This document shows positions 18,752 through 28,884 of a DNA stretch of 64,000 nucleotides, one piece after another (the first letter of the stretch is position 1; each line of letters starts with the position of its first letter). The notes under the pieces are model-generated. The model had not been told where the DNA came from. It saw only the letters and a list, made by a program, of their open reading frames with translations, and searched no databases. Source of the stretch: an uncultured Verrucomicrobia subdivision 3 bacterium (lineage in GTDB: Bacteria > Verrucomicrobiota > Verrucomicrobiia > Limisphaerales > DASXHY01); contig CALBZA010000049.1 of NCBI GenBank assembly GCA_937890005.1, forward strand, positions 50,319 to 114,318, given 5' to 3'. The position numbers and the translations under genes were made by a program.

Positions 18752-21094
18752 CTATTGTCCGTTCCATTCCACGCGCCCTTTGCGTTTCAGTTCGACGACC
18801 TTTTGTTTGCCTTCACTCAGCAGCGTTGCCTTGCCGCCTTTGGTCGAACGGACCTCCGCCCGCTTCAACTTCCCGTTCGCCCAAACAATATCGACTTCGA
18901 AACCGCCACGCGCGCGCAGGCCGGTCACAGAACCGTTCCGCCACGCGGATGGAAGCGCCGGCAACAGGTGCAACAGATACGTGCCGTCCTGCTCGCGCAG
19001 ATGCGACTGCAACAGCATCTCGGCAATTCCCGCCGTCGCGCCGAAGTTGCCGTCGATCTGAAACGGCGGATGCGAATCAAACAGGTTCGGATAAAGTCCG
19101 CTGTTCGCGCGCGTCTGACCTTCCTCAATCGCTGGCTTGATCAGGTTCTTCAAAATGATGTTCGCGTGATCGCCATCCAGGAATCGCGCCCACAGATTGA
19201 TCTTCCATCCCATGCTCCAGCCCGTCGCTTCATCACCGCGGAACAACAGCGACTGACGCGCCGCCTTGAACAGGTCGGGCGTGCGCCAGTTGATCTCCTC
19301 GCCCGGATACACTCCCCATAGATGCGAAACATGACGATGCTTGTTCGACGGATCGTCCTTGTCCTCCAGCCATTCCTGCAGCTGTCCATGTTTTCCAATC
19401 TGGTTCGGGGCAATTCTCGATCGCAGTTGAACCAGCTTTGCGCGGAAATCCTTGTCCACGTTCAACACTTCAGACGCTTCGATCACGTTGCTGAACAGGC
19501 CGCGAATGATCTGATGATCCATCGTCGGTCCGGCAACCAGTCCGCCATGCTCCGGCGAATTGCTCGGCGTGCTGATGAGCCAGAGTTTCTCCGACCGCGG
19601 ATCTTCAATCAGAAAATCGACAAAAAACTCCGCCGCCGCTTTCATCACCGAATACCACTCCTTCAGAAATTTGCGATCGCCGGTGTATTCGTAATGCCAC
19701 CATAGATGCTGGCAAAGCCACGCCGCGCCAGTCACCCAGATGCCGTGATTGGAATTGTTGATCGGCGCCGTGCCGCGCCAGATGTCGAAGTTGTGATGCA
19801 ATACCCAGCCATTGGCGTCATAATGATTTCTTGCGGTGCGCCTGCCCGAAACGACGAGTTCCTTCATTGCTGCGAACAACGGCTCGTGGCACTCGGAAAG
19901 GTTCGCCACTTCAGCCGGCCAGTAATTCATCTGCACGTTGATGTTGCACGTGTACTTGCTGTCCCATGGCGGCGTGAGGCTTTCGTTCCAGATGCCTTGA
20001 AGATTCGCCGGCTGACCGCCCGGACGGCTGCTCGCAATCAGGAGATATCGCCCGTATTGAAACACGAGCGCAGCAAGTTCGGGATCGGGTGTTTGCGACG
20101 CGAAACGTATGCGGTCATCGGTGGGCAGTTTCCCATTCGCGCTCCTGCCGAGATCGATGGTCACCCGACGGAACAACCGCTGATGATCCGCCACATGAAC
20201 GGCGCGAAGTTTTTTCCAATCCTTCCGACGAACCTGGCTCAACGCTTTCGCCGCAAACTTTTCCGGCTCGCCAGAAATATCCTGAAAATTCACGAAGCTC
20301 GTTGCTCCAGCCAGAATCAATGTCACCGAATCGGCATCCGTGACACGGATCTTTCCATCCACGACAGCGACGCTTCCGCCCTCGTTTCTCACCTGCACTC
20401 GCGCCGCAAATCGCACGGAATTGGAATTGGTGGAGTTGTTGCTGATTTTGTGAACGCGACCGGTCAATAGCAGTTCGTTCCTGGCCTGCGACGAAATGGA
20501 ATGTTCCTCATGCGGACTCGCAAACGTCACGTCGAACGTAACCTTCCTCTTCCTGTCCGCGGCGATTCGAATTGCAATCACCTGATCCGGAAAACTTGAA
20601 AACACCTCCCGTTCGTAACGAACATCGCCCACACGATATGTCGTCCGGCACACCGCCTGATCGATATCGAGTTCGCGCCGGTAATCTTCGAAGTTTTCGT
20701 GGCCGGGAAAATGAAAGCGCAGGTCGCCGAACGGCTGATACGACATCTGCCGCAGCGGAACGCTCATGAAGTTGGTCATCGCCAATGCTTCAGCTTCCTT
20801 CTGTTTTCCGTCGAAAAGAAGCTGTCGAATGGTGGCCAGATGTCGATGTGCGCCCGGCCTTGAATAATCGCGCGGTTCGCCGAACCAAAGCGTCGATTCG
20901 TTGAATTGAATACGCTCCTCCGCAACCCCGCCAAATACCATTGCACCGAGCCGGCCGTTCCCAACCGGCAACGCTTCCACCCAGAGACGCGCCGGCTGCG
21001 TGTACCAGAGGACATGCGAAGCGGTTCCTCCAAAAGCCAGATGATTCAGGAATGCAAAAATCAGAACAAACGCTGAGAGGCTTCCAAATTTCAT
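18752..21094 (-). CDS. GH95 family glycoside hydrolase (alpha-L-fucosidase or galactosidase)
   Basis: A secreted 780-residue enzyme. The signal peptide is FGSLSAFVLIFAFLNHLAFG. The N-terminal beta domain begins with WYTQPARLWVEALPVGNGR, a GH95 hallmark. The catalytic (alpha/alpha)6 region contains QGIWNESLTPPWDSKYTCNI followed by NVQMNYWPAE, and HRHVSHLWGVYPGEE. The aspartate/asparagine-rich SHPPFQIDGNFGATAG lies near the end. GH95 enzymes invert and remove terminal alpha-1,2-L-fucose, or L-galactose in some members; the substrate here is not determinable. The ATG at 21094 is preferred. The frame stays open to 21331, but that extension translates a hairpin repeat. Confidence 0.93.
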   Translation of the reverse strand: MKFGSLSAFVLIFAFLNHLAFGGTASHVLWYTQPARLWVEALPVGNGRLGAMVFGGVAEERIQFNESTLWFGEPRDYSRPGAHRHLATIRQLLFDGKQKEAEALAMTNFMSVPLRQMSYQPFGDLRFHFPGHENFEDYRRELDIDQAVCRTTYRVGDVRYEREVFSSFPDQVIAIRIAADRKRKVTFDVTFASPHEEHSISSQARNELLLTGRVHKISNNSTNSNSVRFAARVQVRNEGGSVAVVDGKIRVTDADSVTLILAGATSFVNFQDISGEPEKFAAKALSQVRRKDWKKLRAVHVADHQRLFRRVTIDLGRSANGKLPTDDRIRFASQTPDPELAALVFQYGRYLLIASSRPGGQPANLQGIWNESLTPPWDSKYTCNINVQMNYWPAEVANLSECHEPLFAAMKELVVSGRRTARNHYDANGWVLHHNFDIWRGTAPINNSNHGIWVTGAAWLCQHLWWHYEYTGDRKFLKEWYSVMKAAAEFFVDFLIEDPRSEKLWLISTPSNSPEHGGLVAGPTMDHQIIRGLFSNVIEASEVLNVDKDFRAKLVQLRSRIAPNQIGKHGQLQEWLEDKDDPSNKHRHVSHLWGVYPGEEINWRTPDLFKAARQSLLFRGDEATGWSMGWKINLWARFLDGDHANIILKNLIKPAIEEGQTRANSGLYPNLFDSHPPFQIDGNFGATAGIAEMLLQSHLREQDGTYLLHLLPALPSAWRNGSVTGLRARGGFEVDIVWANGKLKRAEVRSTKGGKATLLSEGKQKVVELKRKGRVEWNGQ

Positions 21095-21220
21095 GGGCCG
21101 GAGTTTGTCTGGATTCGTTCCGTTTCGCCAGCCCATCAAAGACTGCAATCTCATGCCGGGCGCAACTGAACACCCGCACAAGAATATTGAAGCATTAACA
21201 ACCAAGCGCGACGGTCGGAT

Positions 21221-21265
21221 CTCCCTCTCTTCCGTGCGAATGCCGGAGGAGAGGGCTGGGGAGAG
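21221..21265. repeat. GC-rich dispersed inverted repeat, copy 3
   Basis: CCCTCTCTTCCG and CGGAGGAGAGGG form a 12-base stem with one wobble, followed by CTGGGGAGAG. It lies just upstream of the GH95 gene and matches copies at 1570 (inverted) and 28386. Confidence 0.8.
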
Positions 21266-21454
21266 AAGGTTTTTCAGACCTTTCCGCTTTTCTTCCCATG
21301 CCACTTCTCCTAGTTTCCGCACCAAGGACATGGAACAAGGAAGCGTTTCAGATCAAGAATCACGAGGCTGTTTCGCAACTGAGCTATGTGGCAGAACTGC
21401 TTAATTGCCTGTTCCGGTGAGAATACATCTTCATCCCAGAGACAAACGCACAAT

Positions 21455-21736
21455 GTGAATCCCAACGATCAAGCCCTGATTAATCAGATGTTGCACAACC
21501 TACAGCAGTGGACATGGGGATTTTTGGCAATTCAGGTGGTGATGGTCATCGCAGGTGGATGGGTGATCTACATGTTCTACGCCCGGTTGCGCGACATTGC
21601 GGATGAACTGCGGAAAATCCGAGTGCGATATGAGATGGAACAGGATCAGGCTGCACGGGCAAGGACGCAAACTACGGCGGCAAGCTCGGTCGGGAATCCG
21701 GTCTCCGATGATGCCCGGTACATGCCGAAGAAATAG
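21455..21736 (+). CDS. Small single-pass membrane protein
   Basis: A 93-residue protein if the GTG at 21455 is used; an ATG at 21386 would add 23 residues with no clear pattern. The N-terminal part is NPNDQALINQMLHNLQQWTW. One membrane helix (FLAIQVVMVIAGGWVIYMFYA) is followed by a charged helix likely to form a coiled coil (RLRDIADELRKIRVRYEMEQ), and an unstructured tail. I do not recognise the family. It stands alone between the GH95 gene and tRNA-Asn. Confidence 0.6.
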   Translation: MNPNDQALINQMLHNLQQWTWGFLAIQVVMVIAGGWVIYMFYARLRDIADELRKIRVRYEMEQDQAARARTQTTAASSVGNPVSDDARYMPKK

Positions 21737-21816
21737 GGTCTAACCTTTCCGCCTACAATGGCACCAGACCGAAGCACTTCGAGGGGGGATTCTTTGGGGC
21801 CTGGAGGTTTTACAAG

Positions 21817-21891
21817 TGGCTCCAGAGGTAGGACTCGAACCTACAACCACACGGTTAACAGCCGCGTGCTCTACCATTGAGCTACTCTGGA
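21817..21891 (-). tRNA. tRNA-Asn (GTT)
   Basis: The minus strand folds into a cloverleaf of 72 bases plus an encoded CCA (21817-21819). Acceptor TCCAGAG pairs with CTCTGGA, the D-arm is AGCTCAATGGTAGAGC, the anticodon loop is CTGTTAACC (anticodon GTT), and the T-arm contains GGTTCGAATCC. Confidence 0.97.
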
Positions 21892-22292
21892 ACAATGCCG
21901 CTGCTGAAGCGTTTTCGTCCTCAGCAAGGGACGCGCAATTTACAAATCGACCTCCGCATCGTCAAACGATTTTCAGGAAATTTCTGCTTGTGATCACCTC
22001 AACCCATTTCTCACTTCCCGTTCACCGCCAAACCCTTCAGGCGGAAGCGCGGAAATGCCGCCTCCACACCGTCCATTGATTCTTCATTCACTCCTGGATT
22101 GCCTCCGCGGAAGACTCGCTTCGTTCGGTCCGGAACATTCGTCAGCGGAGAATGCGGCGACATGGATCTCCATTTCCGCATTTCTCGGCACCCCTTCAGA
22201 AATTCAGGTTCCTTGAATCAGCTTTGCAGAGGTCAGACGACGTCCATGCGTTTGCGCGATGATGTTTGCTTCATTGAGACCGGGTCGATCTT
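21892..22292. other. Gene-free stretch
   Basis: About 400 bases between tRNA-Asn and the 3' end of the large membrane-protein gene. No gene, hairpin terminator or repeat could be identified. Confidence 0.5.
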
Positions 22293-25200
22293 CTATCGAT
22301 TTGCGATCCAGTGAATGATTTCCACGAGCGCAGTTCCACTCGGCGCGAGAAGAAACACACCCAGAACCGGATTCTCCACCAAGTCGGTGAAAGCTCCGCG
22401 CTTGTTTCCCTTGGTTTCCTCCAGCAGCGCCTGAGCCTGATAGGCTGCGTTCGTTTGTGGATTCATGGTTTTCGCAACGGTCTGTTTCACCTTCGCTTCG
22501 AGGCTGCTCACCGCGGCGCGTTTCGCACTTCTGGCGGCGCTTTGAAGAATGACGACGCTGGCCATCGCCAATCCGAGGTTCAGGGCGCACATGATGATCA
22601 GCGCGGGCGACCACGGCCAGTGGTCAGTCCAGTTGTTTCGCGCCGCCAGCACGAAGAGGAATCCGATCGCCGGGAACCACAGCAACGTTTGAACACGCTC
22701 TGTCAGATCTGCGATCAACTGTGTATCGATCCACTCGTCGAGAAGATTTTTCGGAATATTGCCTCTCCGGCTTCGGAAGTAGGCCGTTGTCGAATGCGGG
22801 TAATCAGTCGAGTTGGCTGACAGACGGCGGATGAAAAGCAGGCAGTTGATCGAGGCATCGATCGTCAGAAAACAAAGGAAAAGGAACACGATGAAGAACG
22901 GGTGCGCGCCCCGTCCGACACCCGGCAACCACCACGGACTTGCCCAGAAAGCGCTTGCGTCCCCGCGTGTCGGTTCAAACGGGAATCCGAAAATTTTGAA
23001 TATGCAAACGCCGAAGACTATGTAAAGCAGCGTGGCAATAATCGCGCGAAGACATCTCAGGTCCAGCCGTCCGCTCTCATAAAATTCCCGCCAGAGACCG
23101 GCCGCACAGATTCGGTTCGGTGGCGAAGGAAAATCTTTCGGGCGCGATATTGCCAGCCGGAATTCCCGGGAGATTTCGTAGAACATTGCAGACAACCGAT
23201 GGAACATGGAAACGACGAGTCCGACTGACACCGCAAAACCGATGTTTCGAACGATGATGTTCGGCCAGGCACTGATTCCGGCAGTCAGACTGAACGGCTC
23301 TCCGTCCAGGAGCTTGAATGTGTCCCGCCAGATATCGAGCGCGAGCTTCACACCGGCGATCGCGATGCAGATCCAGAAGATCCACCAGACGGTGTAACTG
23401 ATGTACTTGCAACAGAACAATTCGGTGGCGGCGTTGCGCATGTCATTCACAACGCCGAAGTATCGGCTGATTCTCGAGCCCATGTTGTTCGGGACCATGT
23501 CTCCAAGGAATTCGTTCACCCATTCGCGCCGATCCAGCCGGTCCTTCGCCTCCCGCGGAAGTATTCCTGTGGTGATCAAAAATCGTTTCAGCAACGATCG
23601 CCGCATTGTCCAGGAATGTCTGGACGCCGATGCCTTCGGAGCCATAACCGCCGGGTTCCGATACGTGCCCGCCACGATGCCGTTCAACACCTCGAGCAGC
23701 TGATCCATCCTCCGATTCGGATCGTAATTCACGCCCTTTGGTTTTGAAGGTGATCGAAGCGCGATAAGCAAACCGTGGACAAACGCAGCCCGGGAATCTG
23801 ACTGGCGACGCAGACTGATCTCGCGCAGGAGCAGAGCGCTTCCGGCGCGCCCGCCCACATCGCTTTCGGACAGTTGCATCGAGGCAAACGGATGCAAAGG
23901 CCAGCGCGTCCGCTGAATGCTCAAGCTGGTCCGGAAGAAACCCAACCAGTAAAACCCCGCAAGCAACAGCCCGGCGCCCACGATGCCCACCACCAGTTTC
24001 TTCTTTTTGTCGTAATGATCATCCCCGCGGTTTCGGATGAGTCTGGGCGGTGGATGCAATTCAACTGTGTCTCCGACCGAACTCAAATCCATCGCCAGAC
24101 TATGGCCAATTTCAAATCGTCTCGGTGGCACGGAATCCAACTTTCCCAGCGTTTCATTTCCCACAGTTGCAAGCACTGCGGCGAAAATCGCCGTTTGCAA
24201 GCTGTCGCGAAACGGAGCGATGTCACCCTGAAACCGAGGATGCAGACTCAACCCATAACTGCTCACCACATTCAGGTTGCGCGACCACTCCCGTTCGGTC
24301 GGATGCCAGAATCTCGCATCCAAATCATGTGTGAAAAACAGCACGTCCGGAAAACGACGTCGCAACGCCTGAAGAACCAGCAGCGTGTCATAGGCATCAC
24401 TGCCCGCGACCACCATTGCTTTGATGTCGCCCTGACCGCTATTCCTCAACTCCCCCCGCAATTCCGCGAGGCGATCTCCCATTCGCGCGAGATAATCGTA
24501 TTGCGCCTGCCCTTCCGCCTTGTTGGCATCCGGCTGCCATTGCAACAAGTCTTCAAGCGACTTCGGCCTTTCACGGCTTCGTGTATCCGATCGCGATTCG
24601 TCCTCCTTTCCGCCGGTTTTATCAACCACCGTGCGACCGTCGAGACCTCGAAGATAAACGAAGGTGTGCAAGTTCGAGGACATTCCTTCACTGCCCCTCA
24701 AATACTGACGAATTGAATCGAACACATCGCGTTTGTGACCGCGTCTCTTACTCTCGTGAACGCTCAGTGTCGTGCGGTAGCTCAGGGAAATCATCCGGCT
24801 GTAGAACGTGTCCCATTCAGTGATCAAAACAATGTGGTTTGCCGGATTCGCAGGATCTGCCCGGCGCAGACGCATTTCGTCAAACACCTCCGTCGCAAGC
24901 TCTGAATCCGAAGCGTTGAAGAATCGGGCCGATGCAAAACCGACGTTGGTCCGCAGGATCTCGCACAGTTTCTCCTTTGGATTTCCATTGGCGACATTGG
25001 TTTCGTTTGCATCCCAGAGAAACACCTCGGGCATTGCACTGGCTGTTGCCGAATACAAATCGACTTTTTTAAGTGTTTCCCGTGCCGCCAGAAAATTGGT
25101 GCTCCAACGCTCTTTCACTTCTTGCTTCACCAATGCTCGAAGCGTTGAGGATCGGCGCGGTCCAATGAGACTTACCTTCACATCAAAAATGTTGGTCACT

Positions 25201-26024
25201 TCCAGGGCGGCTGCACCGGGAAAAGAGACCGCTGCATTCACCATCAAATTGGTCCCTCCGTCTGCTTTCGGTTGTTCAACGATCAGCTCGTGACTGTCAG
25301 TGCCGGAAGCGTTGGTCGAGGCGGCGCGAATCAGCGGATTGAGAAGCATCGAAAGCCGAACGGTCGGCAGATCTTCAAACATCGTGTCATCCAGCCAGAT
25401 CACCAAAATTTCAGATCGCTGATCTGACGCCACGTCGTTGGTGTCATTGCCTTTCCAGAACACCCGCGGACGAAACCACTCGTAACGAAGGCGAACCGTT
25501 TCGCGATTCGTGGAAGAGTCCGAGAATAAATAAGCTTCAATTCCCTTGATACTGTTGTTTGAAAGCATCTTTTCCAGCCCCAGTGTCGAATGCCATGGAA
25601 CACGGACTTCGCCCACACGTTCGGCGTTTTCGGGAGCATAACCCGACTGTCCAAGCGCGCTCACCACTGCAAACCGCGCGCGAATTCGCGATTCGCGATC
25701 TTCGCTGTACGGACCGCCCGAAATCATCACCGGCATCAGTCTCACCGGTTTTCCGGAACAGGTTGTGTGATGGGCGATGTGTTCGAAGAATTCCGAAAAT
25801 TTTTGGAAAACCGAATCGGTCCTTACCGCAAACGGATCTTCCCACAACCGGGCTTCAATCGTCTGCTCGCCGATGGTCCATGTCGAGGTTCCGGCTGGAG
25901 AAAGCGGACGCTGGCTGGTGAGCTTCGATGTCACTAACACCGCTCCACCGAGAATTGCCGTCAAAAACAACAGCACGTTCACAATCGACTTCAAGCTAGC
26001 CGACCAGCTCTGGCCATTGGACAT
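22293..26024 (-). CDS. Large multi-membrane protein of unknown function (1243 aa)
   Basis: I do not recognise a named family. One N-terminal membrane helix (about 13-32) is followed by about 640 residues outside the cytoplasm. This part contains two segments that look like lobes of a periplasmic-binding fold: IVLITEWDTFYSRMISLSYR near 398-418, and AMVVAGSDAYDTLLVLQALR with VLFFTHDLDARFWHP near 536-575. A second helix follows at about 676-697, then a soluble stretch, then about six more helices (from ISYTVWWIFWICIAIAG near 860). The C-terminus is SGTALVEIIHWIANR. The start at 26024 has GGAGG 10 bases upstream. It is divergent from a LuxR-type regulator. A receptor or sensor role is inferred from topology only. 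Confidence 0.75.
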   Translation of the reverse strand: MSNGQSWSASLKSIVNVLLFLTAILGGAVLVTSKLTSQRPLSPAGTSTWTIGEQTIEARLWEDPFAVRTDSVFQKFSEFFEHIAHHTTCSGKPVRLMPVMISGGPYSEDRESRIRARFAVVSALGQSGYAPENAERVGEVRVPWHSTLGLEKMLSNNSIKGIEAYLFSDSSTNRETVRLRYEWFRPRVFWKGNDTNDVASDQRSEILVIWLDDTMFEDLPTVRLSMLLNPLIRAASTNASGTDSHELIVEQPKADGGTNLMVNAAVSFPGAAALEVTNIFDVKVSLIGPRRSSTLRALVKQEVKERWSTNFLAARETLKKVDLYSATASAMPEVFLWDANETNVANGNPKEKLCEILRTNVGFASARFFNASDSELATEVFDEMRLRRADPANPANHIVLITEWDTFYSRMISLSYRTTLSVHESKRRGHKRDVFDSIRQYLRGSEGMSSNLHTFVYLRGLDGRTVVDKTGGKEDESRSDTRSRERPKSLEDLLQWQPDANKAEGQAQYDYLARMGDRLAELRGELRNSGQGDIKAMVVAGSDAYDTLLVLQALRRRFPDVLFFTHDLDARFWHPTEREWSRNLNVVSSYGLSLHPRFQGDIAPFRDSLQTAIFAAVLATVGNETLGKLDSVPPRRFEIGHSLAMDLSSVGDTVELHPPPRLIRNRGDDHYDKKKKLVVGIVGAGLLLAGFYWLGFFRTSLSIQRTRWPLHPFASMQLSESDVGGRAGSALLLREISLRRQSDSRAAFVHGLLIALRSPSKPKGVNYDPNRRMDQLLEVLNGIVAGTYRNPAVMAPKASASRHSWTMRRSLLKRFLITTGILPREAKDRLDRREWVNEFLGDMVPNNMGSRISRYFGVVNDMRNAATELFCCKYISYTVWWIFWICIAIAGVKLALDIWRDTFKLLDGEPFSLTAGISAWPNIIVRNIGFAVSVGLVVSMFHRLSAMFYEISREFRLAISRPKDFPSPPNRICAAGLWREFYESGRLDLRCLRAIIATLLYIVFGVCIFKIFGFPFEPTRGDASAFWASPWWLPGVGRGAHPFFIVFLFLCFLTIDASINCLLFIRRLSANSTDYPHSTTAYFRSRRGNIPKNLLDEWIDTQLIADLTERVQTLLWFPAIGFLFVLAARNNWTDHWPWSPALIIMCALNLGLAMASVVILQSAARSAKRAAVSSLEAKVKQTVAKTMNPQTNAAYQAQALLEETKGNKRGAFTDLVENPVLGVFLLAPSGTALVEIIHWIANR

Positions 26025-26346
26025 GCTCGTTTTTCCTCCACACCTGCGAGAAACCGCAATAGGTAGGCGTACGTAGGGCAGCCTTTCAAACTCGCAGTGA
26101 GCGACACTTTCGAACGTCGTGTTGAATGCATGCATCATCCCTCACTCAACCCTCATCGACATGGAGAGAAACGATTCCGCAATTTCGCAATGCCTGATTG
26201 AACCGAATCTTCGCTTGCCAGCAGGTCGCGCTGTGATTAACTGGGCGGCAATCCCGAAAGTTCCACGAACGTCGTGGTGCATGCTTCGTTGTCAGACGCC
26301 GTACCTGCATGCAAGTAATGGGTCGGGACAGAAAGGAAAACGGGTT
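26025..26346. other. Divergent intergenic region
   Basis: About 320 bases between the start codons of the large membrane protein (-) and the LuxR-type regulator (+). It must hold both promoters and any control site. No clear operator, promoter pair or small gene could be picked out. The regulator's frame is open leftward to 26119, but without codon-like pattern. Confidence 0.5.
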
Positions 26347-27318
26347 ATGCGAAGGCGTCACATGTTGCGGCCGGCAGACTTTTCCATCGCCGACAAGGTC
26401 ATTCACCAACTCTACTCCGCGACCAATCTTCAGCTGCTGTCTGACGTTCTCGTTGAAGCAATGGAGGAAGCGCTTCCGGAGAGCCACGCCGAAATTGAAA
26501 TCCGCCGTGCTTCACACGGTGCTTTCGAAATCCACGAGTCGGCGGCTGCTGTGGAAATGCCGGAACAGCAAGCCTCCAATGCAGGGACCCGGCGCATTGG
26601 TCCGTTCAGGGCGCCCCTGTTGTTTGTGGTGGAGCTGCCATCATCCCGGTTTGCACCGGCGGTTTTGAAAATCCGGCGCGCACACGGAAGATTCACAAAC
26701 TCCGAACGGGAGCTCGTCCACTTCCTGTATCCGCATATTTGTCAGGCCTGGCAGAACGCCTGCGTGTTCGCACAAACCTTGAGAACTCAAAATCAACTTG
26801 AAGAGATCGCCGATGTCAGCTGCCTCGAACTGGTGAAACTCACATGGGACCTTGTCCTTCTCGAATCGCGCCCGCGCGCAATCTGCTGGCTCTGGAGATA
26901 CTCCGGAAAAGCCGTCGAACCCGGCGAACGGCTGCCCGACGTCATACATCAATGGGTGGAATCACAGCTTCAAAATCCCGCGAATCCATCCGCCGACGCG
27001 CGAATTCTTCAGCTTCATCGAGGAAATGCCCGCCTCATCATCACCGTGCATCACCCCGACGCCTCCAGGCCGGTTCTCCTGTTGCGCGAGGACAATCCGG
27101 AACGGACGTTCCAGCGATTGAATCATGCCGGCCTCTCGCCCCGCGAATCTGAGGCACTGCAATGGATGGTGCAGGGAAAGACCAATCCGGAAATTGCCAC
27201 CCTGATGCACGTCAGCTCACGCACCGCCGAAAAGCACGTTCAACACATCCTGAACAAACTCCATCTGGAAAACCGGCAGGCCGTGATGGCGCTCTGGCAC
27301 GATCTTCAATTGGGCTGA
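26347..27318 (+). CDS. LuxR-family transcriptional regulator
   Basis: A 323-residue protein with a C-terminal LuxR/GerE helix-turn-helix: LSPRESEALQWMVQGKTNPE, then IATLMHVSSRTAEKHVQHIL and NKLHLENR. The N-terminal about 255 residues are not a recognised receiver or autoinducer domain. They may be GAF-like, but this is unproven. The ATG at 26347 has AAAGGA nine bases upstream. It is divergent from the 1243-residue membrane protein, so it may control that gene. It converges on the ArsR-methyltransferase gene with a 15-base gap. Confidence 0.88.
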   Translation: MRRRHMLRPADFSIADKVIHQLYSATNLQLLSDVLVEAMEEALPESHAEIEIRRASHGAFEIHESAAAVEMPEQQASNAGTRRIGPFRAPLLFVVELPSSRFAPAVLKIRRAHGRFTNSERELVHFLYPHICQAWQNACVFAQTLRTQNQLEEIADVSCLELVKLTWDLVLLESRPRAICWLWRYSGKAVEPGERLPDVIHQWVESQLQNPANPSADARILQLHRGNARLIITVHHPDASRPVLLLREDNPERTFQRLNHAGLSPRESEALQWMVQGKTNPEIATLMHVSSRTAEKHVQHILNKLHLENRQAVMALWHDLQLG

Positions 27319-27333
27319 GGCGCCCGCCACACG

Positions 27334-28263
27334 TCACTTCTCCCCTCCGGCCAGGATCGTTTCGAAATGCGGTGGCTGTTCTTCGCGCGCGACGATGCTG
27401 ATCTCGATTTTTTTGAAACCGGCCTGTTCAAGCCAGCGATGCAGATCGCTCTCGGGAAAGCCAAGCCAGCGGTCACCATACAATTCGCGTGCCTTCTCAA
27501 AGTTGTGCTTCAACAAATCGAGAATGAGAATCTGCCCGTGCGGCTTGAGGATTCTGTGCGCCCCCTTCAATGCGTCTCCGGGATTCTCCGCGTGATGCAG
27601 CGCCTGGCTGAGGATGACGAGATCGACACTGCTCGGTTCGATCGGCGGGTTCTGGAGATCGCCCAGCCGGAATTCCAAATTCTTCAGATTGTTCTTCTTC
27701 GCCTTCGCCGCGCCGAACTCGACGATTTTCTCCGAGTTATCGACCGCGATCACTTTCCTGCAACGGCGCGCCAGCAGTTCACTCAACAACCCTTCCCCTG
27801 CCCCGAGATCTGCGACCGTCAGCGGCGGCAGGATGCGAAGCAACAAATGCCCGAACGCCTGCCACGAACGGCCCGGGCCGTAAACGCGATCAAATCTTCC
27901 TGCAATCTGATTGAAATAAATTTGCGCCTGTTCGCGGCGGCGATGGATCACACGCTTGAGGTTGATCTGATCGCCTTCGTAATCGGAAAGCTCCTCCGCG
28001 CCGCGGATCGCAAGCTGGATGAACTCCTTCGCTGTCGCATCCGCGAGCTGGTTCAATTTGTAGAACGTGCGCTTCCCTTCACGCCGGGATTCGACCAGCT
28101 CGGAATCCTGCAGCAGGCCGAGATGCGTCGAGATGCGCGACTGCCCCATGCGTGTGATTTCCTGGAGCTCGTTCACCGACAGCTCCTCCTTTTGCAGAAG
28201 AGCCATGATGCGGAGCCGCGTGGGATCCGAGAGCGCGCGAAGTGCTTTTAGAGTGGAGGACAT
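27334..28263 (-). CDS. ArsR-type regulator fused to a SAM-dependent methyltransferase
   Basis: A 309-residue fusion. Residues 1-85 form an ArsR winged helix (ALRALSDPTRLRIMALLQ, then MGQSRISTHLGLLQDSELV). The remainder is a class I methyltransferase with motif I VADLGAGEGLLSELL, an acidic VIAVDNSE, and ALHHAENPGDALKGAHRILK. Metal-binding cysteines of ArsR/SmtB are absent, so the ligand is probably SAM or SAH rather than a metal. It lies just before metK and ahcY. ArsR-family SahR regulators that sense S-adenosylhomocysteine control these genes in other bacteria; a similar role here is inferred from position. Confidence 0.85.
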   Translation of the reverse strand: MSSTLKALRALSDPTRLRIMALLQKEELSVNELQEITRMGQSRISTHLGLLQDSELVESRREGKRTFYKLNQLADATAKEFIQLAIRGAEELSDYEGDQINLKRVIHRRREQAQIYFNQIAGRFDRVYGPGRSWQAFGHLLLRILPPLTVADLGAGEGLLSELLARRCRKVIAVDNSEKIVEFGAAKAKKNNLKNLEFRLGDLQNPPIEPSSVDLVILSQALHHAENPGDALKGAHRILKPHGQILILDLLKHNFEKARELYGDRWLGFPESDLHRWLEQAGFKKIEISIVAREEQPPHFETILAGGEK

Positions 28264-28385
28264 AAGGCAGGGTTTTTACAGAAGGAAACGAAGGGAACAA
28301 AGATTTGAAACAAGCTGGTCGCAGGGCGCAGCTGAAGATACGCACCGGAATTGATGACGTATTTAGCGAAACATGACGCTCGCAT

Positions 28386-28463
28386 CTCCCTCTCTTCCGA
28401 GCGAATGTCGGAGAAGATGGCCCTCCCAAACCCTCTCCCCGCGCTTCGCAGCGGAGCGAAGGA
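28386..28463. repeat. GC-rich dispersed inverted repeat, copy 4
   Basis: CTCCCTCTCTTCCGAGCGAA and TGTCGGAGAAGATGG, followed by ACCCTCTCCCCGCGCTTCGC. The first half matches the copy at 21221 and the second half resembles the copy at 1377, so this looks like a composite unit. Confidence 0.75.
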
Positions 28464-28546
28464 ATATTTCATGGCGCCGGTGTCAAGTTGCGTCCTGTTC
28501 CGCATCGGGTCTTCGTTGACTTCGTTACCTTCTGTAAATTCGTTTT

Positions 28547-28765
28547 TCATTTGTTTGCACCGGCAAAACCAGCCGACTCACGCCACCGTGAGTTTCGTTT
28601 CGCGAGGTTGATGATCAATCCATCCTGACGTCCAACAGTTTCATATAGCTGAGGGATTGCGCCTTTGGATCGGTGCGATTTCCTGGACGCATTTCAACTC
28701 AGGCATTGCGACACCGATCGTCATGACTCAGCCGATCCGCTTTCTCAAAGAGTGGATGCATTCGT
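28547..28765 (-). pseudogene. Internally deleted GxxExxY gene, copy 1
   Basis: The 3' part matches the 3' part of the GxxExxY gene at 29169-29507 (same GCAAACAAATGA end, same GTCCAACAGTTTCAT and GGACGCATTTCAACTCA words on the plus strand). About 180 bases of the middle, including the GxxExxY motif, are missing at the same junction (CAACTCAGGCATTGCGACA) as in copy 2. Its TGA overlaps an ATG that begins MKNEFTEGNE. Confidence 0.8.
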
Positions 28766-28884
28766 TCCCTTTGTTGGACATAAGGCAGAGTTTTCACAGA
28801 AGGAAACGAAGGGAACAAAGATTTGAGACAGGCATTGCGTCCGTCCGCCTTCGTTGTCTTCGTTACCTTCTGTAAATTCGTTTT

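Noticed and set aside
18752..21331. Long form of the GH95 gene starting at 21331
   Set aside because: The extension crosses a hairpin repeat, and a clean signal peptide begins at 21094.
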